A stretch of DNA of 64,000 nucleotides, taken from NCBI GenBank assembly GCA_965649825.1, contig OZ287703.1:620001-684000 (forward strand). The letters run 5' to 3'. Below are positions 23,669 to 34,782 of this stretch, piece by piece (within the stretch, counting starts at the first letter, position 1; each line of letters opens with the position of its first letter). The stretch comes from Penicillus capitatus (taxonomy: Eukaryota > Chlorophyta). The position numbers and the translations under genes are program-made. Under the pieces are notes generated by a model that had not been told where the DNA came from, did not search any database, and was given only the letters and a program-made list of their open reading frames with translations.

Positions 23669-26600
23669 TCAAACGCCTTCCAGTTTGTCCTCGATATCGG
23701 TATAGAGAGCCTGAAGTTTCTGGACTTGCTCATCGCTCGCTTTCCAGAATCCTCTGCCCGTCGCTTCCAACATCCGTCGGATCACGTTACGAAACGCCTG
23801 ATGATATGTCACACATGTCGGTCACACATACTCTGCCTGGAATGCGCACGCACTTGAGGATTGGCCTGTCTCAGTGTCTTTGCCATTTCTGGATCGAAAG
23901 CGTAGGTGGATGCCGCTTCGTCCCAAGACCAATCCTCTGCAAAGTCTGTCGTGGCACCCCAGCCAACCATGGCTGTCATTCTCTGGGAGATTTCAAAGGC
24001 GCCGCCCGATCCCTGCTCGGCCATCGCTTTCGCCCAGCGTGGATTCAGCAGCTTCGTTCGGTATTCCATGCGCAGGACTTGGTCGAGCTGCTGAGGACGT
24101 ACCTCTTTGGAAAACGTTTCCACCACGCTGCAGTCCACCGTCTCCTCTCCACGGACATTCCTTATGGCTCGAACGAGCGCTCCTGTATTGGCATAGTATT
24201 CCTGCAGCAGTCCATACATCTGTGTTCAGAGAAGGCAGTCGTGGACGAGTCATGTGCCTGGATGTCGGTGAGGCCGTACTCGACGGAATCGATCTCCTGG
24301 ATGACGTGACTGGTGGACTTCAGCAAGGATTGGAGCACTTCTGGCCGAGCTGTTCCTTTCTCGCCCCTTCCGTAAGAAAATGAGTTTCGTGATGCCCACG
24401 TCGTTCCCAGTTCCTGGTTGTTTATCCAATCGGACGCACCCACCCGTTCGTTAACCATGGAACCGAAATCTCCGGCAGGGTTGGAGAATAGACGTGCCGA
24501 TGTGCCATCCGCCAGACCGTCATCTCCCATCTCCAAAGCATGTTTGCGGACAAAATTCATTTCCGGCGGCTCGTCTGCCTCCGACGCTCTCTTGAATAAA
24601 TCATCCAACAATTCCACCACGTTCTGAAAAGAGTCTCGGAAGATGCCACTCATATGACACAAGCAATCGATGCGTGGTCGTCCGTTGAGCTGTTCCAGTG
24701 GCAACAGCTCAAACCGAGCAATCCTGCCGGTGCCTTCCTGAATGGGCGTGGCACCGACCAATGACAGCACGATCGCAACGGATTCGCCTTTTGTCTTGAT
24801 ACTGTCCAGTCCCCACAGATTCACAGCGATGGTTTCGGGAAGAGTACCGTTCCGCTGAATGTGTTGTTCGATGATGGCCTCGGCGACCTTTTGGCCGCGA
24901 TCGATGGCAGTGGGTCCAGGCATGCGATAGGGATCGAGCGCAAAGATGTTTCGGCCTGTTGGCAGCACGCCAGCCCCATCTCGTAGCAAGTCTCCCCCTG
25001 GAGCGGGCTGCACGTATTCTCCGTTTAATGCGCGGACAATGCTCTCCATCTCTTCGGTATTCTGTTGCAAGAGATTCTTGATCTCGATGGCATGCAGAAT
25101 GCGTTGCCGTTGAGTGTCGTCTGTTGCCATCCGCTCAGCCGTCGTTCCGTTGGAAGACACACGGGCGATGACATCCTCTGGCAGATCGGCTCCGAAATAG
25201 GCCTCCAGATAACGAGCAATGGCGTCTGAGTCTGGTCTCTTTCCCAATACATGCAGACCTTCAGAATAGAGACGGTTCTCCAGTACCTGCACACAAAAGA
25301 GTAAGAAAAGGTGTGAGATAAATATAGGGTGGACCATTAAGTACTGGTAGAGATCCGCAATGTAGTCTCTGAACATCTCGGACGTCAGTTGATGCACATT
25401 CTCGACCGTCAATTTGAACGCAGCGTTGTTTTTGAAGTCTGGATGGCGGAATGGACAATCCTCGTTCAGTCCTGAGCTTTCCAACAGATTCACAATCGAT
25501 TCTCTCAACGTATGGCCGTCCGCCGCCTCTCTGTCGTCTCGCACTTCATCGACCAGGCTTTTCAGCTCGGCGAGTTGACGATAAAGACCAGCTCTGCCGT
25601 ATGGGGGTACGTTATGCGAGACGATGGTTCCATATCCTCGGCGCTTGGCGATGAGCGACTCGGATGGATTGTTGCACGCATAGACATAAACATTCGGCAT
25701 ATTTCCCAGCAGGACATCTGACCAGGAAAAGCCTGTGTTGCCCAATGGCGCACCCGGGAGCCATTCGACCGTTCCATGCATTCCAAAATGCAGCACGACA
25801 TCGGCGGCAAAATCATCCTGAAGCCACTTGTAGAACGCACAGTACTGGGGGTGTGGTGTGAGATCGCGTTCAAAGAGTAATCTCATAGGGTCGCCTTCCA
25901 CCCCCAAAAGAGGCTGAACGCCGATCCACACGTTTCCAAACTGAAGACCGCTCACCAAGAGATTGCCACCGGCCGAAGTGGACAGGCCTCTAAAGCCAAA
26001 GCAGCTGTCACATCGTTGACTCATGAGAGAGCCCACCTGTAACGGTTGACATCGCCCCACTGTTTTTCGAGTTTCTGGACGAGGACGTCGTTGTCGGGAA
26101 GAAAAGGAATCGGTCCCCATTCGGACGGCCCCCATGTCTCAGGATAGGTCAGTCCTGCCTTGAGCTCCTCCGGCGTCACTTCCTTAGCCGCAATGGCGAC
26201 GCCAGTAGCCGCAGCCGGACCAACTCCGACGTCCTCGACGCCTTTCTCTCCTCCAAAGATGACGCGCTGCTCCTGCTGCATCTTTAATGCATCGATCAGA
26301 GCTTCTCCATCCACGTTATCCGATAGATCACCCACATCGTATCCCTAAACGCCACGATCTCGTGTTAGGTGCGTTAAAACAGAGATAGATGACTTCTTGT
26401 TTGAGGCGGAGAAGGAGAGATTTCAATGACTGTGGGACATTCAGTAAAGCTGCTGTGCCAACGGCGCCAACGCCTGGTGGGAATCCATACAGCAATACAG
26501 CCAGCTTTCTTTCGTGGACGGGTTTCTTTCGGAGCCCTGTCCACTTTCTGACCCGAGCCGTGAGCTTCTTCACGCGTTCAGGGATGAGAAAGATGTTGTC

Positions 26601-28452
26601 TCCGACCAGTCCACCCAATGGCACGGTATCGACAGATCCATCAAGTTCTGGAAGGGAATAGAGGACGACAGATTGGAGTCCAGCGACGCCATCTGCCATC
26701 CAGGATTCGAGATTCTGCACCAGTAGAGGCGCTGCCACAATGTATGGAATATTCTTGGCTGTCAGGATCGCCTGGGCAATATCTGCCTGTCTCCCTGCCT
26801 CCATGCTGCCGGCCGGTCCACCAACCAACGGAAATCCAATGGTATTGACCACAGCATCGACAGGAATAGCATCCCCACGCAATGTATCACGTTTCTGGCT
26901 GCCAGATGCAATTCTCTGCTGTTCCGTCTGAGACGTCAGCACATCGCGGACAACCGTATGCGCCTCGATTCCTGTAATAAAAATCGGCAGCGGTTTTAGG
27001 CCGTCATCTTCAAAGAGGCGAATCAGATCATTTATGTAATGTTGGTTAGTGATGACGTGCTTTCTGTAGAGCAGAATAGCAACGGTGGGAGCATCTTCCT
27101 GCACACGTCCATGCATCTGGTACCATGTCAAGTACTCCTGTGGTGTGGCAAACACGCCATCATGATCGGGATGAACACATCCGGTGTTGGGCGTTTCCAC
27201 AGGGGCCGCACAGCCAACAGTCGTTGTTCCACGTAAACGCCCGACCATGTACTGCGCCATATTTTCAATGTTCTCCGATCCTCCCTGTGTCCAGTAGTTG
27301 TACACCATGAGCCAAGTTTGCAGATCATAAGCCCTCTCCCCTGTCGACATTCGGCAATGAGATATTTGAGAAGAGTGTCTAGATGGCATGCCTGGTATGA
27401 ACTTCAGTATTTTCGGGCCGATCTTGAGAAACGATAGGTATCCCAGCATCCTGTCCTCTTCCTTTTTGGATCCGAACAGCGAGAGGAGTTTCTTCACAGC
27501 AGGCGGAGCTCCCTGCGATTTGCCTTTCGGTTCCATCGTGAACGTGCCGATCTTGTTCAAGGACATCAATTCGAGAGCAGATTCGAAAACAAATCGCGTC
27601 GGAATATGACGGGCGCGTTCCCGCAGCCATAACGCCTCCTCGTAGTCCACAATCAGACTGGCAAAGAAGACAGAGGCAGATTTCAGAGCCGCTTCCAAAG
27701 CATCTGGCCGTTCGTGGATATCCCGATCATTGAACACCGACATACGCACATCTGGCATCTTTGCCGCGATCTGTCGAGATGCATTTCCATAGAGATCCGT
27801 ATTGAACGACTCGAATCCCGTGATCAGAACGATGTGAATGTGTCCTTCCTGCTGAAGAGGAACGGTCGATGAGACATCGTTCATTTCGTCTCTTCTCTCT
27901 CGCCATGTGACAGCGTCTTTGGCATCTTGTAACTGCCGTTGGCAGAGATTCTGTTTCATTTTGAGCTGTTGAATGGTGGCCTGCAGGTGATACCATGCAT
28001 CGGGCTCCTCCTGCATCACCTGATCCAGCAATGCCTTCATCACGGCTGGCTCTTCTCTGCCAATATCGGCGAAACGCGTGGCAGTAACGTCGCCCAAATG
28101 AAAGACCTCGTCTGAATCCCCCACGGTCACTGTCTTGTTCGAAAACAGCTTTCTATAGGCGTCATCCATCATCGACTCCACTTCCAACAACTGCAAGTCC
28201 ACACACTATATCGTGCTTGTTCATGGAGACGAAGATGTTTGCTTTGGTCTGGAGCTTGTCGACCGTATCGCTCGCATAGGTTTCGGTAAACTCCTCGACG
28301 AACAGTTCATCGCGCGTCTTCTGTTTGCCATCAATGGCGTTGCATCTTCGGATCCGAGTATTCGGCGTCACGCGTCGCCTTCTGTCGCGACAATGTCCCG
28401 ACCGTGCTGGCAAAGCGACACGGAGCACTGGCACAACGCTCGGAGACAGCAT
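23669..28452 (-). CDS. CHLH: magnesium chelatase subunit H
   Basis: Eight exons give 1478 aa. ChlH binds protoporphyrin IX and, with ChlI and ChlD, inserts Mg2+ in the first committed chlorophyll step in the plastid. Family segments: LGYLSFLKIGPKILKFIPG, NYWTQGGSEN, GYDVGDL, FGNVWIGVQP, EGDPMRLLFERD, LHFGMHGTVEWLPG, NNPSESLIAKRRGYG, PTGRNIFALDP, ETIAVNLWG, NFVRKHALEMG, EYRTKLLNPRW and GSGGAFEISQRMTA. The roughly 70-residue N-terminus is basic and Ser/Arg-rich, consistent with plastid targeting. Introns: 28191-28230, 27341-27391 (GC-AG), 26345-26393, 25990-26036, 25287-25334, 24202-24257 (GC-AG), 23798-23853. Exon lengths sum to a multiple of three. It is the strongest evidence that the organism makes chlorophyll. 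Confidence 0.95.
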
Positions 28453-28859
28453 GTTGCAAAGGGCGTTACTCAGAATTGCGTGAGCATATGGTCGGATGAC
28501 GTCTCGTCATGTGAAGTCTCGTCCAACGGCGAATGGTCTCCGCCACAATCGGCGTCCTTCTTGAATGGTAATGACCCCCGTGCCTCCGAGCGCCGCAATA
28601 AAGGGCGTCACTGTTCTTAGCGACGTCCCTTCGAAGGAGTTTATTTTAAGTCTGGACCGAAAACAGCCGAGTCGGTGAGATCTGGCATCGCTGGTGACAG
28701 ACATATGCATGTGTCTTGAGGTTTAGGCAGAAACTTGTGTTAAGGGACTTGGACACGACACACCTCTTTGTGCATCCAGACGCCGTCGAGTATATTCTCA
28801 CGGAGCTGCGGCAGTTTCAGGAGCTCAATACGTACGAGGCACCAACACTGTCTTGAAAA
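28453..28859. other. divergent intergenic region
   Basis: About 400 bp between the starts of ChlH (minus) and the REX1-B-type gene (plus). No gene is seen. It presumably holds both promoters. Confidence 0.5.
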
Positions 28860-29442
28860 ATGGATTCGGTGTCGACATTGACGTCTCTGCTCGGGAAGTT
28901 TCTCAAGAGACAGGAGGATCGTGCACGTGAGTATCAGCACCTGCACGAGAGATTCCGAAAAATGCTGGAGACGAAGGAAGAGGGGCCTTTCGTCGAGTGC
29001 ATCTCCGAACAGACGCAACGATTCGCACAGATCTCAAAAGATATCATCGACATCGAACAGCAGTTACATCAAGTGGGTACACAGTGAGTATCAAAAGAGT
29101 GAGAAATGTGTGAGATGGGTGTAGCTTGGCGTGGAGAGTGGTGTGACCTGTGCGAAATGGATTCGTGTCGTGCAGCTTGGGGAACAGTCCAAACTCCGAG
29201 CAACATCACAGCTACAGGCACTACGAAAGAACTACGAGTTCGAGGAGTTTGCCTGGCAGCAGAGACCAGTGGATGATGCCTGTGATCAGTCCTCTGCAGA
29301 CATCATCTCGGATGCAGGATTCAGAGAAGAGATGAAAAGGAAGACATTGGCATTGGATGCCGCCATCCATCAGATCAATGACGCATTGGACGAGATTCGA
29401 TGCGTCAAAACCGATATCGAGACGCAGCACCAGGCAAATTGA
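28860..29442 (+). CDS. REX1-B-type (required for excision) helical protein
   Basis: Two main exons (28860-29072 and 29176-29442) give about 159 aa, all helical. The segment LLGKFLKRQEDRAREYQHLH followed by FAQISKDIIDIEQQLHQ and LQALRKNYEFEEF resembles the REX1-B family, first known from a Chlamydomonas excision-repair locus: a conserved LL-x-RF-x-x-LQ-x-x-R-A-x-x-Y start, a central Q-x-F-x-x-I-S-x-x-I block, and a coiled coil. The intervening 103 nt could be one intron, or two introns (29073-29124 and 29131-29175) flanking a 6-nt exon. The family call is from memory of the pattern, so moderate. Function in repair is inferred. Confidence 0.6.
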
Positions 29443-29786
29443 GCAAAGCCACACAGAAGACACGCTTTCTTTGTTGCGAAACGGGAGATGCAGCTTTCTT
29501 GTGCCATTGGTGGGTGAAGACATCGAGGCATCGCGATAGGAGTGACCGTCGTCTTTCGATCGTGGACACAAATGGATGCATTTAACACGCGGTCTTCTCT
29601 AGGCCAACAGAAAATCTCTTTCTCTAGTCGACACGACAGAAATCTTCCGGATACTCGACAGACCCGACTGACCAACCAATCATGCGGCCCTCCATAAGAA
29701 AATGTGTATCATCCTTGTGATCCAGTCAGGCGCGCATGAGAAAAGAGTGACCGATGAGTGAGAGCATTCATTGATGTTGTTTGTCT
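29443..29786. other. convergent intergenic region
   Basis: About 340 bp between convergent stops. It holds an AAAGAGTGA copy of the recurrent motif near 29743. Nothing else is seen. Confidence 0.5.
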
Positions 29787-32255
29787 CTACGTTGTCGGTT
29801 CATCAGCAACGAGAGATTTTAACCACATCTCGGCGTAGATGCCGCCCTTGGCCAGGAGCTTGGTATGACTGCCAGATTCTACGATGCGTCCATTTTCCAA
29901 GACAACAATTTTATCACACTGTGAGGCAGTAGATAATCGGTGAGCAACGAAGATCGACGTGCGGCCCACTGCCAGGTTCCGTACAGCTTCCAAGATGTCT
30001 TGTTCTGTCGTCGCATCCAATGCAGATGTGGCTTCATCAAACAACAGCACCTGAGGTGCCTGCAAGAAAACCCGAGCGATGGCCACACGTTGCTTCTCGC
30101 CGCCGCTCAGTTTCAGACCACGTTCACCCACAATCGTATCATAACCGTCCGGCATTTTGAGGATGGAATCATGTATTTTGGCGGCTTTGGCCGCCGCATA
30201 GACCTCGTCAGCCGAGGCACCCAATCGACCGTATCTACAGAGACAATCAGATGAAGGGCAATAGACATGTGGCTTGAACAGACTCGATGTTGTAGAAGAT
30301 GCTCTCGTTGAAGAGGACCATGTCCTGTGGCACCTGCCCCAGTGCCGATCGCAGGCCGCGGAATCGGAGATCGCGCACGTCATAGCCGCCGATTCGGACA
30401 GCTCCCTCATCCACGTCATAGAATCGGTAGAGCAACCGCAGGAGTGTGGATTTGCCACTGCCACTGGATCCCACGATGGCACAACTGCTGCCGGCAGGGA
30501 TCGTGAAACTCAGATTCTGCATGATATAATGTGTGAGAAAGAGTGAGAGTATGCTCTGTCCAGAAGCCTTACTTTAAAGATGGGCGCTTTGTCGTTATAG
30601 CTGAACTGCACGTTCTCGAAGGCCAGATCGTATCCACGCTCCTGAGACGGCAAATTGAAGGCGTTTGCCTTTTCTGTCACCTTGGATCGTTCTTTAAGCA
30701 ACTGAAACATTTCTCCCATATCGACCAAAGCCTGCTTCGTCTCGCGATACACCGTTCCCATGAAATTGAGCGGCGACGCTAACTACAAGATATCGGGAAA
30801 GATAATGTGCGTTGAGAGATGCGGCGGCGGCGGTTATACTTGAAAGAGCAATCCGTTAACCATCACAACATCTCCCACCGACAGACGGCCTTCGATGACG
30901 CCATGTGTCGTCATCATCATAGCGATGGCCATTGTTGTGGACAAGATCAAGTTCTGTCCAAAATTGAGAAACGCCAGGCTGTAGAGCGTCTGCAGAGCAG
31001 ATTTCTCATACTCAGCATAGCACGCATCGTGTCGTTTTCTCTCATGTGCTTCTGCCTGAAAGTACTTGACCGTTTCGTAGTTGATCAGAGAATCGACCGT
31101 CAGCGCCATTGCCTTCTGATCGGCGGCATTCATGTCCTTTCTGCAAACATAAGACTTATCAAAAATCATTTCTCCGATGATATCTACCGAAAGCGCATGC
31201 GCTGTTGTGTGACATAGAAGGTAAACAATGTGTAACTGGTAATGCTTGCGAGAGTGAGAACGCCGAAAGAGGGTCCACATTTGGTGGACAGGATTCCCGT
31301 CACGAGGGCCACTTCGAATGCCGTGGGGAAGACATTGAAGAGCATCGCCCCGAGGATAAACGCAATTCCCCGTAGACCACGGTCCATCATACGGCTCACC
31401 GCTCCCGTTTGCCGTTCCAAATGAAACCTGCATCACACTCTCACTCTTTGCCTCCATCAGGCACTCTATATTCCAGCGACAGACTTGAGATCCTGAGCAT
31501 GGAGATGGACGAAGACCTCATCGGCTATTGTCCGAATGGCTCTCTGTGATACGTGCGAGAACACAGCGACGCGTAGTTCAGAACAGAGCGAGGCAGCACT
31601 GCGTATGGCCCCGTAGCCTGCCATCATCATCATAGGCGTCACCATGACGAGATTGGCCACATTGAGGGACCCCGTTGGATCAATCGTCAGTGCATCGATG
31701 GCATACTTAAAGACAAAAGGAACCTGTTCACGTCTATCATCTCATTGCCAAAAGAGTGAGGGGCCATGGTTGGACCTGAATGTTTAGTATCTTGCCAGAG
31801 ATGAGCAGGAAGAGGGAAGCGATGACACGTCTTTTCAGTTCTGGATGATCCTTGGGCCAGAGATACGATCCCAGCTTTCGCAGAACGGCATCCGTCGACA
31901 TCTGCTGTCGATCTGCATCATCCTGTGTGCCCATCTGTCCATTCCTGCCCTTCTCATCTGCGCTCATTCTCTGATCCTTTTTCGAAATTTCTGCCGCCGT
32001 TGTTGTATGCCATCTCTCCCAATGTCTCATCCACGCTTCGTGGCCACAATCCCATCGACGGAGTGGCCGGATCGCGCGACCCGGCTGTTGCTCGGGTGTT
32101 TTCGATTTCTCTTCCGTTCCATGAGATCGGACGATCGACACCGTCGTCTCCGACGCCTGTTTGAAGAGGCCGGTCGTGTCTGGACGGCGACGGGGATCGA
32201 GTGCCGCGAGGATCACCCGAGTACAGCGCCGGCTGCGTCGCATCTCAGGTGTCAC
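29787..32255 (-). CDS. ABCB7: Atm1/ABCB7-type mitochondrial ABC half-transporter
   Basis: Seven exons encode 716 aa. An Arg-rich N-terminus suits mitochondrial import. The membrane domain includes the Atm1-characteristic [22 protein letters not shown] coupling stretch (assembled across intron 31428-31484) and [16 protein letters not shown]. The nucleotide-binding domain is complete: Walker [16 protein letters not shown]-loop LGQVPQD, signature [14 protein letters not shown], Walker [13 protein letters not shown] and H-loop FVAHRLST. Introns: 31724-31775, 31428-31484, 31141-31187, 30783-30839, 30517-30572, 30235-30283. The family exports a glutathione-linked sulfur compound from the matrix for cytosolic iron-sulfur protein assembly. 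Orthology to Atm1 rather than another half-transporter rests on the FHLERQTG motif. Confidence 0.9.
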
Positions 32256-33006
32256 ATCACTGTCATCTCAGGGCTTTGAAGATCCGATTCTGCAAACCCC
32301 GTCGATTACTTACTTCATCAGCAGCATCGATTACGCGTTCTCTGCTTTGTCCACCTCGTCTCTTATTAACAGCACCGTTGTTCGAGATTCTGATACCCTA
32401 TGCGTCTTGCGCTTTCGACTGCCTCCTCTGCTCTTGCCCTCGGCGCGACGGCCATCGGCGGAATGGAACTCGGAAGTCAGCTCGCGGCATTCGCGAGTCA
32501 CCTTACTCCTGGCAAACAAACCGAAGACTGGACGCCTTCCTGCGTCCAGCAGCCCATCGACGACGCCAAACAAAAACCCGCAGCAAAGAGTTCATAACAG
32601 CGATGACTCACTTGCAGCATACCCTAGACCAGACGAAGAAGAAAAACAACGCATCCCTTATTCTTTCGCATTTGATTAGAATCTCAGAAGCGCTAGAGAA
32701 GATGAAGGAATGACCTCAGTTCGTGGTGCTGTGGATGAAGCAGGGGGTCTTGCTGAAAAAAAAAACAACACATATATTCTGACGGACTCTGTTGTTGAGG
32801 ACCTAATTATGACGGACTTGGATTCTTAATGCCCGCTGCTGACTTGATGGATACGAAGTCGACCTCACACATTAACTTTCATGGAATGAGTGAGATGACG
32901 GATACTTCGTGTAGCGAGCGTGTGATTTGTGTGGGAATTCACTTTAATCAAAGCATTACAGGGACATCGTGTGTGAGATGATGATTTCTCACTCTTTTTC
33001 GCGTTT
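32256..33006. other. intergenic region with one small possible ORF
   Basis: About 750 bp between the ABC transporter start and the DoxX-like stop. A 65-aa plus-strand frame at 32400-32597 begins with a hydrophobic stretch (SSALALGATAIGGMEL) and ends in KPAAKSS. It could be a small membrane-anchored protein, but nothing confirms it. Near 32970-33000 the recurrent motif is present in both orientations (TGTGTGAGATG and TCTCACTCTTT). Confidence 0.35.
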
Positions 33007-33630
33007 CTATTCCGTTTTAGGTTTTCGATCCTTGCGGACTTTCGTCACGTAGGCAATCAAGCCACCCAGAATCGCCACGTTCTGTGGGGGATCCCGCTAT
33101 CAGATGGAGAGAAACAGCGAGAGAGGTCACACTTTGAAAAAATTGATCATCTCCGGCACTTGATCATCTTGATAGCAGGCGGGATCCCAGAAATTATGCA
33201 TCACGGGTGTCACGCCAATCAAGAAAAGCATCTGCATCAAGAGACCGTCCTCGAAGCCGAAGCAATTGCCGTGGCCGGACGTACCAACAACATTGCCCCG
33301 AGTGTAAAATCCAGAATGAAAAGACATGCACCTGCCACCTCCGTCACCCCCGCCACAAAGACCAAGTCCTTTGCGTGCTCCTCAAAATACACGAAACGCA
33401 TAAGTGTGTCCGCGCAAAGTGTGAGATTGGGTTAACACTTGGACGTCGTTGAGTGGTAGAGGCAAGGGAGCAACGTGCTCAACCGATTGAAGAAAACAGT
33501 GCATCTTGGTCGTCACCACTTTCATGATCGACCCGTCGCGGTCGACATCGTCGCTCGTCAATTTTGCGACGCCGGAGAGGAGAAAGATCGCCGAGAGTAG
33601 CAGACGACCGCCAAACACCGCGAATCTCAT
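33007..33630 (-). CDS. DoxX-family membrane protein
   Basis: Four exons (introns 33381-33438, 33232-33284, 33082-33132) give 153 aa. Four hydrophobic segments are visible: GRLLLSAIFLLSGVAKL, DLVFVAGVTEVAGACLFIL, GAMLLMLFLIGVTPVMHNFW and NVAILGGLIAYV. The HNFW and FFKNVAILGGL blocks and the four-helix size match DoxX-like proteins, a bacterial-type family often linked to redox or quinone membranes; the substrate is unknown. It is head to head with DapF: its start at 33630 lies only 31 bp from a possible DapF start (33662) and 136 bp from the conserved one (33767). Confidence 0.8.
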
Positions 33631-33766
33631 CGAAAGAGTACGACACTTCGTCGAGAACGTGATGATGATCGTGCCTTTGCGCTGGACAACGTTTCGTCCT
33701 TATCGTCTACGCTGCCCGAAAGGTCATCGCACGAGACCAAGGACGCGACGTCGCGTCATACAGGCA

Positions 33767-34740
33767 ATGCAGGTGGACTTCTCCAAATACCATGGCATCG
33801 GCAATGATTTCATATTGGTAAGCTTCCGAAACGCACAATGGAGAGTGCGTGTTCACGAGAGGCGTTCAGATTGATAACCGTCAGTCAGCAGAGTTGACGG
33901 TGTCGGCGGGACAGGCAACGGCGCTCTGTGATCGTAACTTCGGCATTGGTGCCGATGGGATCATCTTTGCCACGCCTGGCAAAAATGGATCTCACTTTTC
34001 GATGAGGATACTCAACAACGACGGCAGCGAGGCCGAAATGTGTGGGAATGGCATTCGATGTCTGGCCAAATTCATATCCGAACGCGACCAAGGCGAACAA
34101 CGCAAGTTCAAAATCGACACCCTAGCAGGTCGGCACCAGCTTCCCCATAACTTCCTTTACTTGAACGTTTTGATCAGGACTCATTCAACCGGAACTTATG
34201 GGCAATGGACAGGTGCGTGTGGACATGGGTGAGCCCGTCCTCGTCGCGTCCAAGATCCCGACGACGCTCCCGTCTGATGCTGGGACCGGTCACGTCATTC
34301 GGCAAAGTGTGACCATCGAAGGCGAAACCTACACGGTGACGGCCGTCAGTATGGGCAATCCCCATGCCTGTGTCTATCGTAAGAATGATGGCCCCATCAA
34401 GATATCGGACATCAATCTCTTCCACATCGGTCCCCTCTTCGAGGATCATACGGCCTTCCCTGCCAAGACCAATACAGAATTCGTCGAGGTCGTCGATCGC
34501 GAGCACGTTCGGATGGTCGTCTGGGAACGTGGCGCTGGTCCCACTCTAGCATGTGGCACCGGTGCCTGTGCTCTGGTCGTGGCTGGCGTCTTGGAGAATC
34601 GCATTGAACGTCACTGTCATGTCGAGTTACCAGGCGGGACACTGGAGATCGAATGGGATGCAAATGACAACCACGTCTATATGACAGGACCGGCTGAGTG
34701 TGTGTTTACGGGAACGGTCAAGTTGCCGCCTATTGAATAA
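33767..34740 (+). CDS. dapF: diaminopimelate epimerase
   Basis: Three exons (introns 33818-33869 and 34129-34177) give 290 aa from the ATG at 33767. The enzyme converts LL- to meso-diaminopimelate in lysine synthesis, in the plastid in plants and algae. FSKYHGIGNDFIL is the family start. Both catalytic cysteines are present: EAEMCGNGIRC and LACGTGACALVV. GNPHACVY and WERGAGPT bind substrate. An in-frame extension upstream to ATG 33662 (MMIVPLRW, then an Arg-rich stretch) could be a targeting peptide. MON1 begins 42 bp after the stop. Confidence 0.94.
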
Positions 34741-34782
34741 GGCAGGACCTTGCGCAAACGTGTAACGCCATTGTGTGCCGTC

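Noticed and set aside
24202-24257. Frameshift or pseudogene in ChlH
   Set aside because: The apparent frame break is resolved exactly by a GC-AG intron that restores the conserved DIQEYYANTG; all other exons are intact.
30247-30522. Separate short ATP-binding protein
   Set aside because: It is an internal exon of the ABC transporter holding Walker A, continuous with the neighbouring exons.
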